From positions 1,054,001 to 1,118,000 of the forward strand of contig JAWNZC010000106.1 of the NCBI GenBank assembly GCA_035771165.1: 64,000 nt of DNA, read 5' to 3'. The stretch's first letter is position 1; every line of letters starts with the position of its first letter. A program made the position numbers and the translations under genes. Of this stretch, positions 55,601-64,000 are shown one piece after another. Source of the DNA: Paragorgia papillata. Lineage: Eukaryota; Cnidaria; Anthozoa; Scleralcyonacea; Coralliidae. The notes beneath the pieces were generated by a model. That model saw only the letters and a program-made list of their open reading frames with translations, made no database searches and was not told where the DNA came from.

Positions 55601-56443
55601 TTATAGTTACAACAGAAGAAGCTGAACACCTACTATCGAGTACAGACGTATTACCTCTGTCTTGCGAACGATATACAAATGTTTCTCCAGGAATGAGCTC
55701 AAGGCACTGGTCGTTTGCTTTAATGGCATCTTCTCTAAGAGGGATTAGTCTAACTTTATCCAAAGGGTCGCATTGCAACTCGCGACCTAAATAATGAATT
55801 AAAAAACGCGACCCAGGGGGAATATGACCATTTCTGACATCATCAAGGAGATGTAAAAGTTCTTGTTCGTTCTGTCGATATACTTTTGTCAGCTCCATAC
55901 TAAAATCAACACATTTATTCCACAGAACAGATCGAAAACAGTAGTCCTGTTTCTCACCGCCATCGGTGCTGACAGTGACAGGCTCAAGCTGATAAAAATC
56001 TCCACACAACATGATAATTGAATGCCACCAAATGGTCGAGAACTCTTTCTAACTCCACGTGCGATATAATCAAGCTTTTCGAACAGAGCACATCCAATCA
56101 TAGATATTTCGTCTATAACTAAAATTCTGCAGTCCATCCAACGCTTAACAGCTTCTTCGTTCGGAAGAACAGTGCCTAAGAGCTCGTGGGCTGATTTCGT
56201 TCCAGTGTTTATTCCAGCAAAGTAATGGAGAGTTGTTCCACAGACATTAACTGCTGCAATACCAGTTGAAGCGGTCACAAAACATCCTCCATGACCAGAT
56301 TCCCTCTCCACGATTTTCTTTAGCAAATACGACTTTCCACAGCCACCCTTTCCAGTTACGAATACACTGTATTTCAGGTCGACCAACTTTAAAATATTTT
56401 CCTGTTCGCAACTTAAAATATGCATAGATTGCTTCGAATTCAT
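52697..56443 (-). CDS. PIF1-type DNA helicase with long C-terminal extension
   Basis: Three exons with fully matching phases: 56443-54136, 53995-53779 and 53337-52697. Helicase landmarks in order: Walker A VFVTGKGGCGKSYLL, Walker B ILVIDEISMIG, LCGDFYQLEPV, KVYRQNE, then LCYGMTIHKSQATSF and QAYVALSRAETLSGLRVL. PIF1 helicases unwind DNA 5' to 3'. After the helicase core comes an extension of about 590 residues with no domain I recognise, including KYMGIGCIDVGVGGLHRKAC, a basic coiled coil, an acidic linker (exon 2) and a C-terminal region with LPKKFIHHCLKAQ. Exon 1 has three single- or double-base frame breaks (about 56020, 55490 and 54560). Start ATG is at 56443; it lies head-to-head with the shared promoter segment at 56.6 kb. 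Confidence 0.78.
54030..54053. repeat. G-rich run
   Basis: GGGGGTGGGGTGGGGGGGGG in the first PIF1 intron; potential G-quadruplex on the plus strand. Confidence 0.6.
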
Positions 56444-56577
56444 TTCGCGCTCCCGCGAACAACCTAAATATAGATCTGATTACTGACATGTTGACAGATC
56501 AAGGGCTACGAGCATAGCTAGATTTCTAAACCCAAATAACGCATCGCCATTGGTCAATACTCCTTCACGTGACGGTT

Positions 56578-56773
56578 GTTTCACTCCCCTCCTTTTCTCT
56601 TCCCTCCTTTCTCCGCCTCGTAAACGCTCGGGCCTCGGGTTTCCTTCGGCGCCGTAACCCGCGCCTGCGATACGCTAATGATATATACCGCATTATTTCA
56701 AAATGGCTGAATATAAATGAAGGAACTCCGAACAAAGAAGAAACACAGGTCAGTCTGGCGTGCTCCCTTGATT
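56578..56773 (+). promoter_or_regulatory. Promoter/first-exon segment, second copy
   Basis: Plus-strand copy of 26540-26745: GTAACCCGCGCCTGCGATAC, TATATA, AAAATGGCTGAATATAAATG and donor ACACAG|GTCAGT. It diverges from the PIF1 gene, whose start is about 135 bp away. No following exons of the C48-like gene are seen downstream. Confidence 0.6.
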
Positions 56774-57735
56774 TAACGAGCACTTTCACAAGGACATATG
56801 TTTCATCGTACATAAAGAGAAACGTTATATTGTTTAACTTCATATATACCATTATGTTGTTTAACAGATGAAACGCTGTAAATCCCATATCCTTTTGCGT
56901 GCTCATCTAAAAGGATTGAATACGTTTAACTCAGATAATAATTAAAATAAATATCATAACGTAAATAGTTTAATAACGTTACACTGCAAGTTTTAACGTA
57001 AACAAATCGGTGCGTGATTTTACCAGAAGTAGATTTTGCCATATAATGAAGTGATTTAATTTTAACTCAGATCGAAGCTCGTGTGATACGCCGCGCTACC
57101 CCACGCCACGCCGCGCCACGTCATTTGATTTATTATTTCGTTCATGTATGTTTCTACCAGTGGGATTGTTTCTTGAAAAGAACATGTTTTGGCGCTAGAC
57201 AAAGTGAAATATTGAATTCTGCATCGTTTTATATTGATCGATATGATAATCAAGAATTTTAAATACTGAATTGAACCACAGAACCTAGCCAACATGAGTT
57301 CCCGACATTGATTATCCCAGTGGTGGTACACTGGGCCGTTGGTTGAGAACTAGGTACGTTTTCGTCTTTCTCATTGGTTGTGTTTCTTGTTTTCCTGTAA
57401 AAAAACGACGTGTTAATGTCGAACAATTTTCACCGAACACCACAAGCAGTATAGTTTTGTTTGAGTGATTGAGGTAATGCAAAAAAAATTGTACGTGTTA
57501 TCTTTAGAAACTAAAGTCCAGAAACTAAAAAACTTTCTGGCTCTTAAATGGTTTCTCTGGTGGTTTGAAGAAGCGACTTTCTTTGTGTTTGGTGACTTTT
57601 ACACTTTTCTTTTTACTCCAGCGTTCTTCTGCCATGCTCAAATTATCCTTGTTACCCTTGTTACATTTGATGTCATTTTGAATCTTCGTCATAAAAATAA
57701 TAATTGAAAACTGGATGGTTATTCATATAGTTCCA
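56774..57735. other. Spacer between the helicase promoter and the transposase-like gene
   Basis: No gene supported. Contains a short CACGCC-type GC repeat at 57085-57120 and an 80-codon hydrophobic frame at 57465-57707 that I do not trust. Confidence 0.45.
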
Positions 57736-57746
57736 AATGAATAAAT

Positions 57747-57863
<117 letters not shown>

Positions 57864-58261
57864 AATTAGTAGTTTATATGTAGCATATGTGCTCATGAAC
57901 CAAGAGTAACCTTTGTTTTCAAACCAGATTTCCTCTTAGTTTTAAGCAACTTTGTTCCATCCAAGAACCTTCGGTATCTCCCTTTTAAATTGCGATACAT
58001 GCGTACCAACTTGGTGTCCAGACAAAAAAGAGCGTCGCCTTCACCATCATCGATTTTAAAAATTTTCTGCCATTGCCCTTGAATTGCGTCAGTGCACCGA
58101 GTCACTCCCTTTTCCTTAAAAGTAAACGTAATTAATTGCTTAAGTATTGAATGCTAAGATACGAGTTTTAGAGTAATTACGTAAGTTATCAGAGATATTT
58201 ATTTTTCGTTTATCTATCTGCCTTTTTGTTTGTGAATTAAAAGTAACGGTATAATAAACTT

Positions 58262-58362
58262 GGTTGGTTGGTTGGTTTGTTTGCTTGTTTGTTTGTTTGT
58301 TTGTTTGTTTGTTTGTTTGTTTGTTTGTTTGTTTGTTTGTTTGTTTGTTTGTTTGTTTGTTT
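58262..58362. repeat. (TTTG)n microsatellite
   Basis: GGTT then about 22 TTTG units, in the last intron of the transposase-like gene. Confidence 0.93.
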
Positions 58363-58794
58363 AATACTAACCATTACAATTTTTTTGTTTCCTTGTGCTT
58401 AAACGTACTTCCACTCTCTCCCACGGAAACTTTATTATGTCTTTGCAGATCACCTTTCACAAACAATTAAGTTAGGTATTATAAGTATTTGTTCTTAAAT
58501 GGCAATTAACTTGAAGTAAATTGGAGTTGTATTAAATCATTGTTTAGCGTGGTCCATTGAGTTATGGATGCCCGCGAGAAGTTGAGAGTTCAGTCGGAAC
58601 GAAAGTAAATACTAAGTTTCCAAATTCCAGTCTATACGTCTTATATCTCCAGGGTTCTCGTTCTTTATCAACAGTTAATAAATCTATACGAATTTTTAAA
58701 CTAGTAGATACCTATTAACTAAGGACCAATGACCCACGGATGGATGAATGGATTATAAATAAACACAAATGCACATAAACACGCATACACATAG

Positions 58795-58960
58795 ATAGAT
58801 GGGTGGATGGATGGATGGATGGATGGATGGATGGATGGATTGATGGATGGATGGATGGATGGATTGATGGATGGATGGATGCACGGACGGACGGACAGAT
58901 AGATAGACAGATGGATAGAAAGACAGATAGACAGACAGATAAACAGATAGACAGATAGAC
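58795..58960. repeat. (GGAT)n and (ACAGATAG)n microsatellite
   Basis: GGAT units followed by GGAC and ACAGATAG variants, ending 15 bp from the exon border at 58975. Confidence 0.92.
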
Positions 58961-60409
58961 TCACGATTTTAAAGACTTTTTCTTGATTTCACTCACAACG
59001 TGAGCATTGCAGACGTGCGGGTTGCACTTCCGAAAATCTGTTTCGCTTCCCTTTCCAGTAACGATACTATGGGCACGTTGGAGGAAACTGGGCATATCTT
59101 CGCAGTTGTAAGCCTTAAGTACCGAGAGAATCATCGCCATGCTGTTATCTATTTCAAAAGTTCTTAGAGGTGGACTGGAATTACAGGTCAAGCGTACATC
59201 TCTGAGAAACTTCGATAGAAAGAAGGATATGGAATCGACATCATGCTCAGATGTAATTAATTCAGCAACAGCGATAGGCGGTTCGGCACGTTTGGGATGC
59301 TGTAAAACGAGATTGTAGTAAATAATTCTACCATTGTTGGTTGAAAGCACTAGCTTCTTTACTTTAAGGCCAGTAGCGTCGAAGAATATTTTTGTGTCAA
59401 TGGCAAAGTCATTGTATAAACGAACACTGGTTTCAGACCAGAGGAAGACTTGTAAGGGACTCGGACAAAATCGTTGAATGTATCCTGAGACTTTACCTGC
59501 CAGAATGCTTTCCTTTTCCATTTTTGATTTCTGGTGCAATATGCTCAGAATAACATTTCTGTGTTCAGAACTTGCGCTTGTTGCCTCCGATTTAATTTTA
59601 TGGAGTACCCGGACATTCGTAGTACTGGCATCTCAGTTACCGGCGGCGTAAGCGCCGCTTGGAATGGCGTTGAGCCTGTCGTGTCGTGATGGTACTTGCT
59701 CGGACAAACGTTTGAAAGTTTTTCAGCAATTTCTTGTCTGACTTTCCCTTTTACCTGTCGCGCGGTGATGTACGATGTGTTGTGGTTGACGTTGTCAGTG
59801 TATGTGAGCGTCACTGTTCGGCTGGCTTCATTGGTAGTGACGGTTAAACGAACCTGTACAAGACCATCAGAATGCCGACAAACTGCTTTTCCACGAAAAT
59901 ATGGCGTTGCACGTTTTCTGCTTCCCAATGCCCTAACTCTGTTTCCATTGAAACTGAAGCAACAATATGGATTAGTTTGCTTCATATGCTCCAAAAATAT
60001 TTCCGTCCACCCAGTTGGCAACTTCAGTCTCCCAGACTTACTTCTAACTGAGGTTAGTTGCTCCCATTTGCCTGGCGTGAGCTTAAACTTTACTTTTTCA
60101 GGAAGATTCTTCTGAAACATGTTGTTTGGAAATGTGCCTAATTCTTCACCAATTATGCACTTTAGTGTATCCCTAGAGAATGCAGTCTAGAACAGAAAAA
60201 GGTATTGTTGTCTCAATGTTTTCTTAGTTGAATTGTATACTTGTTAGACGGATTTTTAAAACTCGAACAAGCAAGCCTGACCTGTATCGGAACGTCGTTA
60301 TCGTAAATCTTATAATTCTTATAATTAAATTAACTGCATGATGCTTTCTCTTTGTTGTTTAGAAATAAATAACGTTTTTAAAACTTATGTTTTCGGCAGG
60401 TATATATAT

Positions 60410-60535
60410 ATATTAATTCTTTCTCTACCATGAGTTCTCCTTTTGACGAGTAAATCGTCTGGCGTTAGACAGAGTAATATACAAAAGTCCGTATATGGTT
60501 CGAAATTGAACTAGGGTAGAGAAGGAGTTTTAAAA
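60410..60535. repeat. Diverged MITE related to 43766-43949
   Basis: Contains GACGAGTAAATCGTCTGGCG and TTAGACAGAGTAATATAC, with loosely inverted ends TTCTTTCTCTACC and GGGTAGAGAAGGAG. Confidence 0.5.
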
Positions 60536-60734
60536 CATTTTTTAGAATAACACATGATTAATTATATAAAATTATCGGATTATATTTGTTGTCATATTTC
60601 TTCACACAACGTAATGGTTATGATTTTCATCTGTCTTTTCCCCAATAATTAATTAGCCTTTGCTTTTCCAGTTGAGAAATTCACGGTTAGCTTTGACAAC
60701 TAAACGCGTCCTGACGAAAATTTCACATCTGTCA

Positions 60735-61020
60735 TATATGAAATACCAATGTCATGCATATATGAAATGAACAATTTCATATATGGAATGAAAATTTCAT
60801 AAATGGAAGGGATAATTTCATATATGAAATATGAAAAATTTCGAGAGAATATTAATTTCATATATGGAATTAGTATTTTACATATGGAATGTTGTATGAA
60901 TTTTAGTTTTATTTATGAAATTGGCATTTCATTTATGAAACTTATTCAAAACATTAAAATTGGCAATTGATATTTTTATTTCAGATACGAAGTATAAATA
61001 TTTCACATATGGAATCGGCC
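60735..61020. repeat. ATTTCATATATGAAAT palindromic repeat cluster
   Basis: About a dozen variants of the self-complementary word TTTCATATATGGAAT/TTTCATATATGAAAT at irregular 15-30-bp spacing inside an intron. Confidence 0.8.
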
Positions 61021-61445
61021 TTATAATGTACTATATTATCAAAGATGAATGTTTGAATGATATCAGAACTGGTCCTATACAGATAATAACGCCAAATTTT
61101 GAAAAGATTTTTTTACAATCCCAATGTTACTTTGTTAATGAAATGCAAAATATTTGGCAAACAGAAGATATACTATAAGAATATACGTCGTACAAACTAC
61201 CTGCTCAGCGCTATCTGTCCCGGTATTCCCGTTTTTAGCAGCATCTGTTTGCAAATAGACTTGGTTGTTTTCCTAATAATAGCATATTTGAAAACTACAT
61301 TAATTTCCTTCTAATTAGAATTACTAAAAAAACAATTTTATTGTCTTGCCTTTAACAAGTCGTAAACGTAACGCAGGATTTATTTTAATTTGTCAGTTTA
61401 TTTATATATTTATTAACATTATTAATATAAATATATTATTAATAT

Positions 61446-61462
61446 AAAATTAATATATATTA

Positions 61463-61519
<57 letters not shown>
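61446..61519. repeat. (ATT)n microsatellite
   Basis: About 23 ATT units next to the donor of the 61532 exon. Confidence 0.92.
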
Positions 61520-61521
<2 letters not shown>

Positions 61522-61802
61522 TAAAACTTACTTGTTCGACATCATCACTATCCATAGTTTCTTCTTTTAAGGAGCTATTGAGGCATTCGTTGTCGTTTGA
61601 TGACTGTTTTGCCTACAATTATAAGTACGGTTATCGACTGGACTTTTTTCTGGACTTTTTTTCTTGGTTGTTAACCGCTGGTCAATCGCCGGCTCATAAA
61701 CTACGAACATGGCGTCGTCGTATCGTTCTATATTGTTTTTGCTTGTTGAATTATCTTCGAAGTGCAATTCTGTTTTTCCTCCCTCCTTGTTCTGCAAAAT
61801 AA

Positions 61803-62951
61803 TAATCTTGAACGTGCGGATTTAATCGAACGTTACTTTCATATGGGACTAGGTTACAACGAAATATTGCTTTTTTGGGCTTATTGCATGGATATTTTTT
61901 GAGCATTCGTCAATTGAGGAGAATTCTACAACGCCGTGGCTTTGGAAGGAGAAGAAACCGTTCTAATCCTGAAGACGTTTCTCGGGCGATCGAAAGGGAA
62001 TTGCGTGGCAGCGGAAGCATGATGGGATATAGACAACTGACTCAAAGACTTTTACATGGCCATGGCATGTTTGTCGACAAGGAAACAGTTAGAAACCTTT
62101 GAAGGATTTTGGATCCGGAGGGGGTTGATGCCCGGTCAAGACATCGATTACAAAGGAGACAATACAAGACTGAGGGTCCAAATCATGTGTGGCACATAGA
62201 CGGTTATGATAAAATAAAACCTTTTGGATTCTGTATACATGGATCAATAGATGGATATAGCAGGCGCATAATGTGGCTAGATTTGGGCCCTTCTAATAAT
62301 CACCCGTGTGTGATAGCTCAATATTATGTTGATTGTGTACAGCAGATTGGGGGTACTGCCAGAGTAGTATGAGCAGATTGTGGAACAGAAAAATGTTTAT
62401 GTTGCGGCATTGCAACGTTTCTTTAACAATGATGATCAAAGTTTTTTATATGGAAAGTCCTGATCTAATCAACGTATTGAGGCCTTCTGGGGATGCTTAG
62501 GAGAGGTTGTATGGATTGGTGGAGCAGTTTCTTTAAAGACCTTAGAGATAGTGGCCTTTTTTGTGATGAAGATGACATTCAATTTGAGTGTCTTAAGTTT
62601 TGCTTTATGAAAATTATATGCGAGGAACTGTACAAATTTTCCAAAGAGTGGAACTTGCATAAGATAAGGAAATCAACAAATGCAGTATCTGCAAGTGGTC
62701 AACCAGATTTCCTCTACTTTCGCTCATCAAATGTAACTGATGCAAGAGACCTTATCACTCCTGTTTCTCTGGATGATATTGAAATAGCACGGCAGAGATG
62801 TTGTATCCAAACTCCAGAACATGGTTGCTCACAAGAGTTCTTTGAATTAGCATCAGTTATAATGGAAGAGAGGCATCTAAGAATGCCTACAAATGCTGAG
62901 GATGCTGTTATTTTCTATTCAACCTTGGTGGAAGACATTGAAAAAATATAA
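61803..62951 (+). pseudogene. Integrase-core (rve-like) transposase, decayed
   Basis: An HTH-like start (ADLIERYFHMGLGYNEIL, then SIRQLRRILQRRGFGRRR), the DDE core (HVWHIDGYDKIKPFGFCIHG, ADCGTEK, NQRIEAFWG) and a C-terminal block (DWWSSFFKDLRDSGLF, FCFMKIICEELYKF, SGQPDFLYFRSSN). The catalytic Asp, Asp and Glu are all still visible. Breaks: one-base shift at about 61870, in-frame TGA at 62101 and 62371, shifts and stops at 62395-62470, and a one-base loss near 62510. The order is that of integrase-core domain genes common in fish and cnidarian genomes. Dead copy. It lies opposite to and just upstream of the transposase-like gene. Confidence 0.82.
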
Positions 62952-63870
62952 CATTGTTATTATACAGTGCATGTACTAAACTTTTCACATATACAGTATA
63001 ATAGTAATATTTCTGCAAATTTCCATTTAATACAGTATATATTCTTTTTCAAATTAACAATAAATTTTCTACATTTTATGCATTTAAAAATTAGGAAGTT
63101 AAAGATAAAAAGGAAGCTAAAGGAATAAATTAGCATAAATTATTAGCAAGCTTGTGTTCATTGTTGTGCAGTCATTTTCTTCTTTAGAATAATTGGGACT
63201 GCACATATCGCTACAATCAGTGACACACTGGGACACTGCCTCACCCTCCCAATGTCGTTTACAGGTTGACAATCGCTAACCTTAAATATATTTTTAACTA
63301 TTCAAAATTGAAATAGGGAGGGTGGTTATGAGGTGATGAACTATCACCTTTAGTGTATTGTAAGGAGGGTCTGCTTGCAAGGTGCTACTGTAGTTTACAA
63401 TCTATTGATTATAGTGTATTTTCTGTGAAGTACATGTAGCCATTACCCAAGAATTGGGGCTAATCAAACCAATTTAGTTAAAATCAACTCAAATAGAAGT
63501 ATGTTTGCATTGTGTATACATATTTGCATACTGTATACATACAATTGTGCATACACAATTTCAGCATGGTGAATTTTTTAACAATTTGTGATTTGTGAAC
63601 ATGGTCGAGTTCAAACCTTGGATGCGACGTGTAATTTAGTTAATCTCAACCTTTTTCCGAATATTGTGGCTTGAAATTTTTCTTTGTTATTTAAACAATT
63701 GTTTTATTTCAAATATTATACTTGAATTAAAAGTTTAGAACTATATTTTGAATTGTTGCAACAGAACTCGGGAGTGGCACTGATTATTTCCAGGCTCTGT
63801 AATAGCGGGGGGTTGGGGGGTTGGGTTGTTGTGTTAACATATTTCTAGTAATACTCACACAGAGCTTTCT
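62952..63870. other. AT-rich stretch without features
   Basis: No coding or repeat structure recognised apart from a GGGGGG-rich run at 63805-63825. Confidence 0.5.
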
Positions 63871-63871
63871 T

Positions 63872-64000
63872 CATTGTTGTCTTTTACATCAACTTGCAGT
63901 AATTTGTCATTGTTCGGTGTACTTTTATCAACATCAGGCAACATAGATTGGCATATTGTACTGGCATTTTCAAATCCCAAGAACTGTATTTCATCATCGG
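63872..64000 (-). CDS. Partial exon at the window edge
   Basis: Open on the minus strand from the edge: DDEIQFLGFENASTICQSM, then an Asp/Asn-rich stretch ending NNEESS at a donor TCTGT|GTGAGT. Acidic, no domain recognised; the rest of the gene is outside the window. Confidence 0.4.

Larger units (their letters stand above)
57893..61612 (-). pseudogene. Transposase-like gene, unclassified (MULE-like features)
   Basis: Exons 61612-61532, 60186-58975 and 58114-57893. The first two are phase-matched (both phase 0). Exon 2 holds an N-terminal region (GKWEQLTSVRSKSGRLKLP, YFRGKAVCRHSDGLVQVRL), then a catalytic-like region: YNDFAIDTKIFFDATGLKV, RIIYYNLVL, PPIAVAELITSEHD, FEIDNSMAMIL and [17 protein letters not shown]. 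The DATG and ExDxS Asp residues with the C/H cluster resemble MULE-type DDE transposases with a zinc-binding end; this is inference. A one-base frame break near 59600 separates the halves and the second-to-third exon phase does not close. The last intron is filled with three microsatellites. Located next to the PIF1 gene, same strand. Confidence 0.55.

Noticed and set aside
57465..57707. 80-codon hydrophobic ORF next to the (CTGT)n repeat
   Set aside because: No homology, no promoter or splice support, and composition explained by T-rich sequence.
58719..58964. Ser/His/Pro/Ile repeat ORF
   Set aside because: Translation of the GGAT/ACAG microsatellite.

Overview
The window is eukaryotic, AT-rich and intron-bearing, and almost all of it is mobile or repetitive DNA. 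It carries Penelope-like retroelements with hammerhead ribozymes, a Crypton-type tyrosine recombinase, P-element-like, integrase-like and other transposase genes, BEN, chromo and RFX-like domains, and many palindromic MITEs. This fits an invertebrate animal, most probably a cnidarian. That is an inference from repeat content; no conserved host housekeeping gene was recognised. Splice junctions were read by eye.

Layout. 1-2.2 kb: decayed LINE reverse transcriptase, a TTAA foldback MITE and a Penelope remnant. 2.5-6.0 kb: a 199-bp satellite array. 6.0-7.1 kb: a chromodomain gene (+). 7.4-11.2 kb: a nine-exon transposase-like gene (-) with a hammerhead-ribozyme dimer in its last intron. 11.2-14.7 kb: a partial tandem copy of that locus and a second satellite block. 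14.8-16.1 kb: a direct repeat. 16.4-17.4 kb: exons of an unrecognised gene. 17.9-22.2 kb: a Crypton recombinase gene cut by a 2.99-kb element with inverted ends and a 6-bp target duplication. 22.5-27.3 kb: a many-exon minus-strand gene with an Ulp1/C48-like cysteine motif, head-to-head with a small RFX-like gene. 27.3-31.1 kb: a 3.8-kb foldback element. 31.4-47.1 kb: a P-element-like transposase gene whose introns hold a second ribozyme dimer, a three-copy Penelope cluster and a BEN-domain gene on the other strand. 47-52 kb: MITEs and a candidate spliced noncoding transcript. 52.7-56.4 kb: a three-exon PIF1-type helicase gene with a long C-terminal extension. 57.9-61.6 kb: another transposase-like gene. 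61.8-63.0 kb: an integrase-core pseudogene. 63.9-64.0 kb: an exon entering from the right edge.

Two themes stand out. Self-cleaving RNAs occur in two forms: 277-bp retrozyme-like dimers (two loci) and the 3' regions of three Penelope copies. Nested insertion is traceable in several places: the element inside the Crypton can be excised on paper to restore the reading frame exactly, and the foldback element interrupts the RFX-like gene. A promoter/first-exon segment shared between 26.5-26.75 kb and 56.6-56.8 kb links the protease/RFX locus to the helicase/transposase locus and may mark a multi-gene mobile element not described here by name. Many reading frames carry single-base shifts, so either decay or uncorrected long-read errors must be considered throughout.
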